DNA of 64,000 nucleotides from Sarcina sp. DSM 11001 (GTDB lineage Bacteria; Bacillota; Clostridia; Lachnospirales; Lachnospiraceae): NCBI RefSeq assembly GCF_900101015.1, contig NZ_FNFZ01000005.1, forward strand, positions 62,001 through 126,000, given 5' to 3'. The notes under the pieces are model-generated. The model had not been told where the DNA came from, made no database searches, and saw only the letters and a list, made by a program, of their open reading frames with translations. Of this stretch, positions 43,537 to 52,333 are shown piece by piece (within the stretch, counting starts at the first letter, position 1; every line of letters starts with the position of its first letter). Made by a program: the position numbers and the translations under genes.

Positions 43537-43704
43537 TCCGCACTTTGTGATCCATCCTTTTATCCTTCATCGCGCAAGACTCACAGGCGAGTCTTGAAGC
43601 TCTGTCTTTCCTATAATCGTAACATACTTGTGGCCATGGGTGGGTGCCCGCAAACATGTATGAATAACGCCGGACAATGTGAGCAGATGCCCGCATTGCC
43701 CGGC

Positions 43705-43776
43705 GTTAATATTCCAGTTAATACTCCAATTAATACCCCGGTTAATATTATCGTTAATATTCTCGTTGATATTCTA
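43705..43776. repeat. 12-bp tandem array (six units) between convergent genes
   Basis: Six contiguous 12-bp units of the type GTTAATATTCCA, with one to three changes each. The array lies in the 264-nt gap between the acyltransferase and phosphatase stops. A perfect 8-bp inverted repeat CAAGACTC/GAGTCTTG is at 43575-43596. Confidence 0.9.
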
Positions 43777-43800
43777 TAAGCAGAAAGTTGCAGCGCTCCT

Positions 43801-45975
43801 TTACTCTTTCTTTTTGTACTCCATACAGAGCATGGTCAGGTCGTCAAACTGCTCCGCATCCTGCACGAAACCATCCACCGCCCGGCGGACGTTGATGAGG
43901 ATCTGCTGGGGAGAGGCCTCCGGATCCTGGTTCAGGGCGTCGATCATGCGGTCTATACCGAACATGTTGTTGCCGGCGTCCGTAGCCTCCGGTACGCCGT
44001 CCGTATACAGGAACAGCTTGTCGCCTTCCTCCATCTGGAACTGGTATTCTTTATATTTGATACCATCCATTCCGCCGATGACAAAACCGTGCCTGTCCTT
44101 GAACATCTCGAAGCGGTCTCCCTTTTTCAGGATCGGGTACTCATGCCCGGCATTGGCCGCCGAGACCTTTCCCGTGGAGATCTCCATAATACCCAGCCAG
44201 ACGGTGACGAACATCTCGACCTGATTGCTGGAGCAGAGGGCTTCATTGGTCTTGTTGAGGATCTCTGCCGTGGACTGTCCGAGCATGGCGCAGCTCTGCA
44301 GAATGACCTTGGAAATCATCATGAACAGGGCTGCAGGAATACCTTTACCGCTGACATCTGCCATGACCATGCACAGATGATCATCGTCGATCAGGAAGAA
44401 GTCGTAGAAATCACCCCCGACCTCCTTGGCCGGATCCATCGCCGCATACAGGTCAAACTCCCGCCGGTCCGGGAAGGCAGGGAAAATATGCGGCAGCATG
44501 CTGCTCTGGATCAGGTTGGCCATCTTCAATTCCGTGCTGACGCGTTCCTTTTCCCTCGTTATCTCCTTGATCTCTTCTATATAGAGCCTTGTTTTCCTTG
44601 AAATTTCGTCAAAGGACTCCGCCAGCAGTTCAATCTCGTCGTCTGTCCTGTAACAATCCTTCATCTTGAACAGCTCACCGGTCATGCTGCTGCGGATGAT
44701 ATCTCTGGTCATCTGCTCGATGGGCTTTACGATCTTGCCCGCGGCAAAGAGAGCGGCGCCGGCGCCGGCAGCGAAAATAGCTGCCAGGATCAGTAAGACC
44801 GTCCTTGCCGACCTCGCCGAGCCTGTCCTGAATCTGCCGCTCGCCTCCTCATTGATCCGGGCATATTCGGCCAGCATCTGCTTTTCGGGCAGATCCGTCA
44901 CCTCTTTGTCCACAGCGGATATGACTGCCCAGCCTACTGAGGGCATCGGCGCTCCGGCCATGTAAAACTGCCTGTCATTGACCGTGATCAGTTCCATGTC
45001 CGTCGCTTCCTGAAGGGCAGTTTTATAGATCTGCGCGAGTTCCGGGTTATCTTTCAGGACCAGCTCCACCTCCTGCTTGGTGCTCTGACCGGAGTTTTCA
45101 TCTTCGGAAACTGTCCCGGTGATAGAGGAAGCGATCACCTCTCCGTCCTTACTGACGATTGAAACATATCCGCCTCCGTCACTGTTGGCGGAACGGACGA
45201 TTTCATTCAGATTATCAAGGATTACGTCCGCTCCGACGACCCCGACGATCTTACCGTCCACGACAACAGGGGCAGAGCAGGTGATTCCCGGCTCGCCGCT
45301 GAAAGCATCTGGTTCGATGCCTGTGAAATAAAGACCGCCTGTTTCAACCGCTCCCTTGTACCAGGGCCTGTCCCTCACCGGGAAGGGGATCAATTTTCCA
45401 TTCTCGTCGTATTTGTTGACAGTGCTGGTATCAGCTGCCAGATGGGTGCCGTCCGCGAGCCCGATATAACAGGCGCTGATCTTGTCGTAATTCTTCAGCA
45501 TGGCGATCATGGAGGCAGACATATGCCCGACGACTCCCAGATCCTCCGACTTCGTGTAATCTACGCCTTTTTCATGCAGGACCATGACGGCGGCTTCTCC
45601 GTCTTCGGACCGGTCGGGAAGATGGACCTCCGCAGGCGCAATACTGGCTCTGTTCTCAAAGAGTCCCTGCGCCATTGTCTGCATCATATAGACACAGTTA
45701 ATGACTTCTTTAAAATCATTGTCCGCATTTTTTGCATGCATAGACGTCATTTCGGCAAGCGTTCCCTCCATCATCTGGTGCATGGTCTGCTCTGAGACCT
45801 GGGAGATCGCCTTCTCCTGCTCTACTCTCGTGGTTTCCACGACATCAACCAGCATCTTGTTCTGATAGAACGATATCCCGATAAACACAACCACTGCCAC
45901 AGACAGCATGATCATCACAAGGGCGATCATCTTTTTCTGCAGGCCGCCAAATGTGAAACCCAATATCTTCTTCAA
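43801..45975 (-). CDS. Membrane-bound SpoIIE/RsbU-type PP2C serine phosphatase with Cache sensor and HAMP
   Basis: A 724-residue receptor phosphatase. A first membrane helix (MIALVMIMLSVAVVVFIGIS) is followed by an external double-Cache-type sensor (about 40-370, with DRPWYKGAVETGGLYFTGIEPDA). A second helix (TVLLILAAIFAAGAGAALFA), a HAMP linker, a short coiled coil, and a SpoIIE domain follow (AKEVGGDFYDFFLIDDDH, MADVSGKGIPAALFM, KLFLYTDGVPEATD). Known: such phosphatases dephosphorylate STAS antagonists to release sigma factors. The start is placed at TTG 45975, because GGAGGT stands 7 nt before it; ATG 45979-45981 is only one base from that site. Confidence 0.93.
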   Translation of the reverse strand: MKKILGFTFGGLQKKMIALVMIMLSVAVVVFIGISFYQNKMLVDVVETTRVEQEKAISQVSEQTMHQMMEGTLAEMTSMHAKNADNDFKEVINCVYMMQTMAQGLFENRASIAPAEVHLPDRSEDGEAAVMVLHEKGVDYTKSEDLGVVGHMSASMIAMLKNYDKISACYIGLADGTHLAADTSTVNKYDENGKLIPFPVRDRPWYKGAVETGGLYFTGIEPDAFSGEPGITCSAPVVVDGKIVGVVGADVILDNLNEIVRSANSDGGGYVSIVSKDGEVIASSITGTVSEDENSGQSTKQEVELVLKDNPELAQIYKTALQEATDMELITVNDRQFYMAGAPMPSVGWAVISAVDKEVTDLPEKQMLAEYARINEEASGRFRTGSARSARTVLLILAAIFAAGAGAALFAAGKIVKPIEQMTRDIIRSSMTGELFKMKDCYRTDDEIELLAESFDEISRKTRLYIEEIKEITREKERVSTELKMANLIQSSMLPHIFPAFPDRREFDLYAAMDPAKEVGGDFYDFFLIDDDHLCMVMADVSGKGIPAALFMMISKVILQSCAMLGQSTAEILNKTNEALCSSNQVEMFVTVWLGIMEISTGKVSAANAGHEYPILKKGDRFEMFKDRHGFVIGGMDGIKYKEYQFQMEEGDKLFLYTDGVPEATDAGNNMFGIDRMIDALNQDPEASPQQILINVRRAVDGFVQDAEQFDDLTMLCMEYKKKE

Positions 45976-46317
45976 TCCCATAACCTCCGTGAGAAACTGC
46001 TTGTCTTTTCTGTTTATATTCCTATTTATATTATTCTGTTTATATTTATTCTATTCTACCTTTACCTTATATAAAAGGCAAGTTCCGGCACGGAGCCGAA
46101 TTTTCCTGTTTTAGTCCAGGTTACAGTACAGTCCACTGTAACGATGATTCTTTTGTCTAAACAAAATTAATGGGCATGGTTTTGAAGGATGTGGTATGAT
46201 AATCAATAAGTTGGGGCTCTTCGGGCATTTCCCAAGGAGCAGTTACTTAAGACGTGTGGATGCCAACCATGTTTTGCAGGCACCCGCCCACGGCACAAAC
46301 AGGAAAGGAGAAAAACT
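45976..46317. other. Divergent intergenic region (342 nt)
   Basis: It holds T-rich short repeats (TTATATTYCTATT-like, 46010-46060) and the inverted repeat GTTACAG/CTGTAAC at 46120-46142. It also contains the leader of the NCS2 permease. No purine or other riboswitch core is recognised in the leader by eye. Confidence 0.5.
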
Positions 46318-47676
46318 GTGGAATCATTTTTTAAGCTCAAAGAAAGGGGAACAACTGTCCAGACCGAGATCATGGCGGGCATCACGACCTTCATGACAAT
46401 GGCTTATATCCTGGCTGTCAATCCCAGCATCCTGGCCGATGCCGGAATGGATAAGGGCGCGGTTTTCACGGCTACCGCTCTGGCATCCGGAATCGCCTGC
46501 GTACTCATGGCGCTTCTGGCCAACCTGCCTTTTGCCCTGTCCGCGGGCATGGGCCTCAACGCCTACCTGGCCTACACCGTTGTCATCGGGATGGGCTACA
46601 GCTGGGAGACGGCTCTGACAGCGGTCTTTGTGGAAGGTCTCATCTTTATCATTCTGTCCCTGACCAACGTGCGCGAAGCCATCTTCAACGCGATCCCGAC
46701 AACGCTCAAGGTCGGCGTTTCCGTCGGTATCGGTCTTTTCATTTGTTTCATCGGCCTCCAGAACGCGCACATCGTCATCGGCAGCACCACACTGGTCGGC
46801 CTTTTCCCCTTCGGCGATTCTATCCGCGAAGGGATCTTTCGCTCGGAGGGACTCCCCGTCCTCCTCGCGCTGATCGGCACCCTGGTCACCGCCTTTCTCG
46901 TCATTAAAAGGATCCGCGGGAACATCCTGATCGGCATCGTCATCACCTGGGCGATGGGCATCCTGTGCGAACTGGTCGGATTTTACGTTCCGAATCCGGA
47001 GGCAGGTTTCTATACCCTCATTCCCTCCGGTGTATTCTCCGCACCCGCATCGCTCGCTCCCACTTTTATGAAACTTGATTTTTCAAACATGTTTACCCTG
47101 AACTTTTTCTCTGTGATCTTTGCCTTTTTATTTGTCGACCTGTTTGACACACTGGGAACCCTGATCGGCTGCGCCTCAAGAGCGAATATGCTCGATGAGA
47201 AGGGCCGCCTTCCCAATATCCGCGGCGCTCTGCTTGCGGACGCGATCGGCACCACGGCCGGAGCCTGCCTGGGCACCTCGACCGTCACGACCTTTGTCGA
47301 ATCTTCATCCGGTATTGCCGAGGGCGGACGCACAGGCCTGACTGCGATCACGACAGGATTTTTCTTCCTGCTCTCGCTCTTCTTCGCCCCGCTGTTTCTC
47401 GCGATTCCTTCCTTCGCGACAGCTCCCGCACTGATCATCGTCGGTTTCCTCATGATGCAGCAGGTCGTAAAGATCGAGTGGCATGATCCAGTCGAAGCCA
47501 TCCCTGCTTACATCGCGATCTTTGCCATGCCCTTCATGTACTCCATCTCCGAAGGCATCTCCATGGGCATCATCTCCTATGTCGTGCTCCACGTCCTTAC
47601 GGGCAAGACCAAAGATATGTCTCCCCTGATGTACCTGCTCGCCGTCCTGTTCGTGCTCAAGTATATCCTTCTGTAA
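46318..47676 (+). CDS. NCS2 family purine permease (PbuG/AzgA-like)
   Basis: A 452-residue transporter with about twelve helices, starting at GTG 46318 after AAGGAG. Family signatures are ERGTTVQTEIMAGITTFMTM at the N-terminus, ALSAGMGLNAYLAYTVV, NAIPTTLKVGVSVGIGLFI, LFDTLGTLIGCASRANM, and CLGTSTVTTFVESSSGIAEG. These identify the AzgA subgroup, which imports hypoxanthine, guanine or adenine with protons. It is monocistronic. In Bacilli such genes are often under a purine riboswitch or PurR, but no such element is evident here. Confidence 0.93.
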   Translation: MESFFKLKERGTTVQTEIMAGITTFMTMAYILAVNPSILADAGMDKGAVFTATALASGIACVLMALLANLPFALSAGMGLNAYLAYTVVIGMGYSWETALTAVFVEGLIFIILSLTNVREAIFNAIPTTLKVGVSVGIGLFICFIGLQNAHIVIGSTTLVGLFPFGDSIREGIFRSEGLPVLLALIGTLVTAFLVIKRIRGNILIGIVITWAMGILCELVGFYVPNPEAGFYTLIPSGVFSAPASLAPTFMKLDFSNMFTLNFFSVIFAFLFVDLFDTLGTLIGCASRANMLDEKGRLPNIRGALLADAIGTTAGACLGTSTVTTFVESSSGIAEGGRTGLTAITTGFFFLLSLFFAPLFLAIPSFATAPALIIVGFLMMQQVVKIEWHDPVEAIPAYIAIFAMPFMYSISEGISMGIISYVVLHVLTGKTKDMSPLMYLLAVLFVLKYILL

Positions 47677-47838
47677 CGGATCAATCTTACGGAGTACACA
47701 GGAACAGGCTGTCCCGTGCCCTGTCCCTGATTGCAGACAGGCGCATTTTGGACGTCATTTGGGATAAACTAAAGAACAAATGAAATAAATGTTCCTGAAA
47801 AGGCCTTGAAATAAAGCCCTGAAAAGAGAGGCATCAAA

Positions 47839-48858
47839 ATGAGTAGATACATAAAATATCTGGCACTGTGCTTTGCATCCATATTTTTGATCACAACAGC
47901 ACCTTTACAGGCATGGGGAGCCGGAGAAAACAGCTCCCTGGCAGCCACAGCCGGTTCCACACTGGCAGAGGCTGCGGAGACTTCCGCCACAGCAGACAGC
48001 GCAGAAAAAGCTTCCCCGGATGAAGCCGCCGCCTTTTTCTATGAGCACGACCCGATGGAAAACCCGAAGGCGGCTGAGGACATCATGGTCAACCCAGACG
48101 CTGTGTACGGCTACTCCCCCAGGCCCGATTCCGTGCGTCTGAAAGCGTACGCGGACGCGGACTGGTCGGACGCAGCTCTGGTCGAAAGCGCAAGGCAGGA
48201 CCGTCTCGCTTACCATGAATCGTTCAAGGAACTGTACAGAATGATCGAGCAGATGCTCGGGGAAGCAAAAAATGTCGAAGAAATCGCCCGGGCAGTCAGT
48301 ACACGCAGAAACGAGATCCGCCTTGAATCCTACAAGGACAACCCCCAGGGACTTGAAAAAGTAAAGAAAAGCAATCTGGATACCTATGGTAATGAGAACG
48401 GGCCGACACCGGAGTCCCTGTATGAAAAATATGGTTCCTGGCAGACAGTCCTGGAAAAATCGCTCTCGTCAAATCCCGGAATGGATGCCTGCCTGGGATT
48501 GTATGATATGTATTATGATACATATGATATAGAAGAAAAAGTCCTGCAGGCGGCAGACTCAGAGACCGAGGCAGAAAATACAGACGCAGCTGAGGATGAT
48601 GCACAGGAAACTGCAGACAATATTGAGGAAACTGCAGACAGCACGGAAGCGGCTGAGTCCGACATGGAAGAAACTGCTGCCGCTGTTGAGACCAGGACCT
48701 ACAAAGTCGTCTCCGGAGACAGCCTGTGGAATATCGCACAGGATCAGTATGGAGACGGGTCAAAATGGAATGTGATTTATGAAGCAAATAAGGAAGAGAT
48801 CAGTGATCCCGGCCTTATCTTCCCCGGCCAGGAACTCAAGATCCCGAATGCCGCGTAA
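47839..48858 (+). CDS. Exported LysM-domain protein
   Basis: A 339-residue exported protein. The signal peptide is YLALCFASIFLITTAPLQAWG. A charged helical region with YGYSPRPDSVRLKAYADADW and RLAYHESFKELYRMIEQML (about 85-160) is not recognised. An acidic Glu/Ala/Thr-rich linker (about 240-285) with ETADNIEETADSTEAAESD repeats is followed by one C-terminal LysM domain (YKVVSGDSLWNIAQDQYGDG ... GLIFPGQELKIP). Known: LysM binds peptidoglycan or chitin-like glycans. The function of the central domain is unknown. GAGAGGC precedes the ATG. Three DnaA-box-like words and a strong terminator follow the gene. Confidence 0.88.
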   Translation: MSRYIKYLALCFASIFLITTAPLQAWGAGENSSLAATAGSTLAEAAETSATADSAEKASPDEAAAFFYEHDPMENPKAAEDIMVNPDAVYGYSPRPDSVRLKAYADADWSDAALVESARQDRLAYHESFKELYRMIEQMLGEAKNVEEIARAVSTRRNEIRLESYKDNPQGLEKVKKSNLDTYGNENGPTPESLYEKYGSWQTVLEKSLSSNPGMDACLGLYDMYYDTYDIEEKVLQAADSETEAENTDAAEDDAQETADNIEETADSTEAAESDMEETAAAVETRTYKVVSGDSLWNIAQDQYGDGSKWNVIYEANKEEISDPGLIFPGQELKIPNAA

Positions 48859-48867
48859 AAACCAGAT

Positions 48868-48919
48868 TTATCCACAGTGAATAGTAGATTTATCCACAGT
48901 AAAAACAGATTTATCCACA
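48868..48919 (+). promoter_or_regulatory. Cluster of three perfect DnaA-box sequences (TTATCCACA)
   Basis: TTATCCACA occurs at 48868-48876, 48890-48898 and 48911-48919, all in the same direction. The spacing is 22 and 21 bp, close to two helical turns. TTATCCACA is the high-affinity DnaA site. The units share flanks (AGAT before each, with G or A after), so they may have arisen as a short tandem repeat. No replication gene is nearby. Confidence 0.6.
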
Positions 48920-48928
48920 AGGCTTAAA

Positions 48929-48974
48929 AAAGGTTCATCCGCAATGGACAGTTATTGCGGATGAACCTTTTTCT
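48929..48974. terminator. Bidirectional terminator
   Basis: A perfect 17-bp stem, AAAGGTTCATCCGCAAT with ATTGCGGATGAACCTTT, has an 8-nt loop, then TTCTTT on the plus strand and an A-run on the other side. It serves the LysM gene and probably the convergent rhomboid gene. Confidence 0.9.
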
Positions 48975-49004
48975 TTGCGCGAGGCTGATCCGCCCGGTTC
49001 TGTG

Positions 49005-49565
49005 TTATAGAACCAGCAACAGGCAGGCCGTGACCACTATTCCGGCGATCAGACCTCCCAGATGCGCCATCGCATTAATGCTCCTGTTTGAAAAAGCATA
49101 AAAAGCATTGATCGCCAGGACACGCAGGATCCCGTAGAGGGAGACCCCTCCATAACCCGGCAGAACAGCGAAGACCAGATAAGCCCCCAGAAGGCCGAAG
49201 ACCGCCCCGGAAGCTCCCGCGGACAGCCTGTACTGTCCGGTTTTGATTTCTTTATAATAGCTCAACAGATTTCCCGCAAGTCCGGAAATCAGATACAGAA
49301 CCAGAAAAAGCGGGATCCCGAAGAACCTCTCCAGAGCCGGTCCGAGATTGGACAGAGAATACATGTTGCAGAGCAGGTGGATGAAGCCGAAATGAAGAAA
49401 CATGGATGTGATCAGCCGGTACCACTGTCCGCGCCTGACGTAAGGGGTATATTGGGCCCCGAACTTCATGGCGACGTCCCTGTTCGTCGAACCACCCTGC
49501 GACGTCTCCAGCAGGAAAATAACAATATTGATTCCGATCAAGACATAGGTTGCTGTCAGCTTCAT
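49005..49565 (-). CDS. Rhomboid family intramembrane serine protease
   Basis: A 186-residue protein with six helices. Catalytic serine is in SAGASGAVFGLLGAYLVF (GxSG), and the partner histidine is in NAMAHLGGLIAGIVV. The family loop segment MFLHFGFIHLLCNMYSL supplies the conserved His/Asn. ATG 49565 follows GAGAGGAGC; a longer frame to 49625 would add a charged head with no site. Known: rhomboids cleave transmembrane segments of other proteins; the substrate is unknown. Its leader contains half of a 60-bp-spaced direct repeat (49571-49597 and 49631-49657). Confidence 0.93.
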   Translation of the reverse strand: MKLTATYVLIGINIVIFLLETSQGGSTNRDVAMKFGAQYTPYVRRGQWYRLITSMFLHFGFIHLLCNMYSLSNLGPALERFFGIPLFLVLYLISGLAGNLLSYYKEIKTGQYRLSAGASGAVFGLLGAYLVFAVLPGYGGVSLYGILRVLAINAFYAFSNRSINAMAHLGGLIAGIVVTACLLLVL

Positions 49566-49570
49566 TGCTC

Positions 49571-49657
49571 CTCTCTCCCTCTGTCGGTACCGGGCCTCTG
49601 TGTCGTAATAGCACACAACAGGCATTGTACTTCTCTCCCTCTGCCGGTGCCGGGCCT
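49571..49657. repeat. 27-bp direct repeat spanning the rhomboid ribosome binding site
   Basis: CTCTCTCCCTCTGTCGGTAC plus CGGGCCT (49571-49597) recurs with three changes at 49631-49657, a 60-bp offset. On the minus strand the word carries GAGGGAGAGAGGAG-like purines, so the ribosome binding site is part of the repeat. Confidence 0.75.
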
Positions 49658-49789
49658 GCGTTCATGGTGTCTTTTAATCTTTCAATATCTATTTCATCTT
49701 TGAAAGAATTAATTGAAAACGGCTGTTTTGAAACGATCGTCCCATGAGCAGCATTTTCGACAAGTCAATACAGAGTATTTTTTTACATT

Positions 49790-50230
49790 TCACCTTTCAA
49801 ACAGGGTCTCCAGAAGCGACACGTACTTATCTGCCAGACAGACGATCCAGGCTTCGCGGCTGCGGGGCATGTGACGAAGGGTCAGCGGCCACATGTGACT
49901 CTGAATGACATGTTCTGTCCTGGCATCGATACCGAAGTCCCTGTCGGCATTCCGGGCGGCTTTCTCCGGATGCCTGAAGCCATGCAGCCTGTGCGTTCCC
50001 CCGTCCTTTTCATGCCAGTCATACAGATAATAGTCGTGGAGCATGGCACCCTTCAGGAGGGTCTCCTCATCCGCGTGAAGCCTGAGGCGGCGGTTGATCC
50101 TGCTGCTCAGGTCCGCCACCCTGCAGCAGTGGTCATAGGTGCTTACCTTTCCGTGCTGAATGTACTGGCTCATCTTCTGGATCCTGAAGTCTTCTTTTAA
50201 TTCTGTAAATAACCGGTCATGCTCTTTCAT
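49790..50230 (-). CDS. HD domain protein (predicted metal-dependent phosphohydrolase)
   Basis: A 146-residue single-domain HD protein. Seen: STYDHCCRVADLSSRINRRL supplies the first His, AMLHDYYLYDWHEKDGG the His-Asp pair, HPEKAARNADRDFGI a further His, and IVCLADKYVSLLE the distal Asp. This arrangement is common to small HD hydrolases of nucleotides or phosphomonoesters. Such genes are often near uncharacterised housekeeping genes in clostridia. Site AGAGGA precedes ATG 50230, and a candidate promoter lies at 50266-50294. The substrate is unknown. Confidence 0.9.
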   Translation of the reverse strand: MKEHDRLFTELKEDFRIQKMSQYIQHGKVSTYDHCCRVADLSSRINRRLRLHADEETLLKGAMLHDYYLYDWHEKDGGTHRLHGFRHPEKAARNADRDFGIDARTEHVIQSHMWPLTLRHMPRSREAWIVCLADKYVSLLETLFER

Positions 50231-50534
50231 CAGACGTCCTCTTTATCAATTGCGCTTCCTGTGGAATGGTATCATTTATAATTTCTGTTGACAAGAGACC
50301 TGCAGATCTTCGGTCTCTGGCGGTCTCTGGGCATACCCCCGGGAGAATAACCGGGAAAATAACAGGCGGTACATCTACAAAATCCTCCTTCATTTTGATA
50401 AAATAAACGCGGTAATGCGATGGCCGGTATAACTGTTACCAAAAAAAGAACAGAAAGAATATATTATCTGCCTATAACCGGGCAGGGCAGTGAAGCAGGT
50501 CCCTGCTCTGGCACAGAGGGGACGAAGGAAAAAT
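50231..50534. other. Divergent intergenic region (304 nt)
   Basis: It contains the HD-gene promoter, a small repeat (GGTCTCTGG at about 50310-50328), and the leader and GAAGGA site of the zinc-ribbon membrane protein. Nothing else is recognised. Confidence 0.5.
50266..50294 (-). promoter_or_regulatory. Candidate promoter of the HD-domain gene
   Basis: TTGTCA, 17 nt, TACCAT on the minus strand, 36 nt before ATG 50230. Confidence 0.45.
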
Positions 50535-51170
50535 ATGAAAGCAACGACAATTTTTAAGTTTATCGGTATTTTGTTTGTCGTGATCGGGGCTGTCGTCGGC
50601 ATTGGTATGCTGGCCGGAGGGTTCGGAAGCACAGAAAGACCTATGATCTTCATGGGTGTCATGTTCCTGGTCATGTTCTGCGGGATCGGCGGTCTTTTTG
50701 CAGTGATCGGATTCCGCATGGACAGGGAGGATAAAAAAGTTCTGGAACAAGGTTCTTCCTATCTGGGCAAGATCCTGGATTATCGGCCGGATATGCGCGT
50801 GACCATCAACGGAGCTCCGGCTCTCGCTCTGGTAATCCGCTACTACCGCATGGGAGAGATCTGTGAAGCCATTGTCAACACGGGAGAAGCAGACCGCAGC
50901 AAATACCCCCTGGGCAGCACCGTCGCGATCCGTCTTTACGAAGGGAAGGCGGCTCTGGAACCCGGATCCGTCTCCGACATGCACATCGAGCGCGAGGAAG
51001 ATCTGCTGAATCCGGACTTTGATCCCAATGTCAATGTCTCCTCGGTCGGGATCAAGTGCCCCAACTGCGGCGCAAATATTACGGTCCCCTACGGTATGAG
51101 CAGGATCTGCCCCTACTGCGACTCCAAGATCACAGTGGACAAAAACGGAAGACTTGTTACAGGCTTGTAA
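50535..51170 (+). CDS. Two-helix membrane protein with C-terminal zinc ribbon
   Basis: A 211-residue protein from ATG 50535 (GAAGGA site). Two adjacent membrane helices (FIGILFVVIGAVVGIGMLAG and MIFMGVMFLVMFCGIGGLFAV) occupy residues 8-70. A soluble beta-rich part follows, with SYLGKILDYRPDMRVTINGA and YPLGSTVAIRLYEGKAALEP, similar in layout to DUF3592-like domains. The end is a four-cysteine ribbon CPNCGANITVPYGMSRICPYC. This ribbon resembles the one in the 59-residue protein at 39577. Function is unknown; the soluble part is likely cytoplasmic (inference). Short AACAAGCC-type repeats follow the gene. Confidence 0.78.
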   Translation: MKATTIFKFIGILFVVIGAVVGIGMLAGGFGSTERPMIFMGVMFLVMFCGIGGLFAVIGFRMDREDKKVLEQGSSYLGKILDYRPDMRVTINGAPALALVIRYYRMGEICEAIVNTGEADRSKYPLGSTVAIRLYEGKAALEPGSVSDMHIEREEDLLNPDFDPNVNVSSVGIKCPNCGANITVPYGMSRICPYCDSKITVDKNGRLVTGL

Positions 51171-51272
51171 AAAAAGACAGCTTTTTAACAAGCCTGGTAA
51201 AACGAGAGGTAAAACAAAAGGCTTGTTAAAACGGCAGGCTTGTAACTTAAAGTGACACGACGGAGTCCGGAC

Positions 51273-52187
51273 ATGCAGAAAATACCTACCGTGCTCATGG
51301 AGGAGCACCGGGACGCCTATTATCACTGGCACAGATTCATCGACATGGGCGCGGTCCCTCCCTCAGGCAATTACCTGCTCCATATCGACCACCACGATGA
51401 CATGGAGTGCCCGGGGTATGACTGGGATCTTACCTCTATGCCGCAGAATGCGCAGGAGGCGCTCGACTTTACCGACCGGTGTCTCGGTATTGCGGATTTT
51501 ATCGTTCCTGCCATGTGGGAAGGAACCTTTGATACCATCCATATCCTCAAGGAACTTGTCCCTGCCCCTGTCAGGAGCACCAGCACAGACCTGCGTCTGA
51601 TGCAGGGAAGCAGGGGATGTCTCAAAATAACAGACCGGTCAAAGGCAGGGCAGGATCGGGACTGGCACGCCGGCGCCCCCTGGCTGATCCCGGAGAGAAA
51701 AAATGCCGGAGAGAGGTCCCTGACCTGTCAGGTTAAATACGGAGGCCTCAACGATACGGACAGATTCCCCGGGTCGGGCGTCGTCCTGGACGTTGATCTG
51801 GACTATTTCTGCTGGGATGATTCCACTTCCTTCGGGGAGCCCAGGAGGATCGAGATCACAGAGGATGCCTATCAGTCTTTTGTGAATGACCGCGATCATC
51901 CGCTGAGGATCCTTCCCTCCCGGATCATCGATGTGACCCGGGACGAAGGAAAGTACTGGCTGTACCTTTCACAGACGTATCCACAGGATACGGTGCCTGA
52001 CGATACAGTGATCCTGCGGCGTATACAGCGCCTGTTCTACTATCTCCGGTACACGGGCATACGTCCACTGGCCATTGATATATGCCGGTCTGTCCGCTCC
52101 GGTTACCTTCCCGCTCAAAAAGCTGCATATGTACAGGAAAATTTCACAAGAATTCTGGAAGAATGCTTTCCGCTCTTATACATTTAG
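51273..52187 (+). CDS. UPF0489 family protein
   Basis: A 304-residue protein of the UPF0489 (C5orf22-like) family. Seen: PTVLMEEHRDAYYHWHRFI and YLLHIDHHDDMECPGYDWD near the N-terminus, with a His-Asp-His-His-Asp-Asp cluster. Later come VVLDVDLDYFCWDD and TGIRPLAIDICRSVRSGYLP. The acidic/His motifs recall metal-binding arginase/deacetylase-like active sites, but no activity is known to me for this family. ATG 51273 is chosen because GGAG lies 7 nt upstream; a GTG at 51252 is an alternative. It precedes the type VII secretion operon but has its own spacing. Confidence 0.82.
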   Translation: MQKIPTVLMEEHRDAYYHWHRFIDMGAVPPSGNYLLHIDHHDDMECPGYDWDLTSMPQNAQEALDFTDRCLGIADFIVPAMWEGTFDTIHILKELVPAPVRSTSTDLRLMQGSRGCLKITDRSKAGQDRDWHAGAPWLIPERKNAGERSLTCQVKYGGLNDTDRFPGSGVVLDVDLDYFCWDDSTSFGEPRRIEITEDAYQSFVNDRDHPLRILPSRIIDVTRDEGKYWLYLSQTYPQDTVPDDTVILRRIQRLFYYLRYTGIRPLAIDICRSVRSGYLPAQKAAYVQENFTRILEECFPLLYI

Positions 52188-52271
52188 TATAAAATGTCAC
52201 TTAACCGAACCGCAGGACCTGATCCCACACCTTCCTGACGATACGTTATCTGGTCACAGCCTGACCAGGTT

Positions 52272-52300
52272 TTGACTATGTAACGTTGCGAATGTCTATT
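52272..52300 (+). promoter_or_regulatory. Candidate promoter of the type VII secretion operon
   Basis: TTGACT, 17 nt, TCTATT, about 34 nt before ATG 52334. The -35 is good and the -10 is weak. If used, it excludes the earlier possible starts at 52286 and 52292. Confidence 0.4.
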
Positions 52301-52333
52301 TTGATAAAAAGTTTAATGAAAAGGTCATACTCC

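Noticed and set aside
43594-43779. 61-codon plus-strand frame ending in VNTPINTPVN repeats
   Set aside because: Its end is just the translation of the 12-bp array, and no ribosome binding site is present.
46143-46317. Purine riboswitch before the NCS2 permease
   Set aside because: The conserved junction and loop words of the purine aptamer were not found by eye. A covariance search would decide.
48868-48919. Replication origin
   Set aside because: Only three boxes, with no AT-rich unwinding region and no dnaA, dnaN or rnpA-type neighbours.
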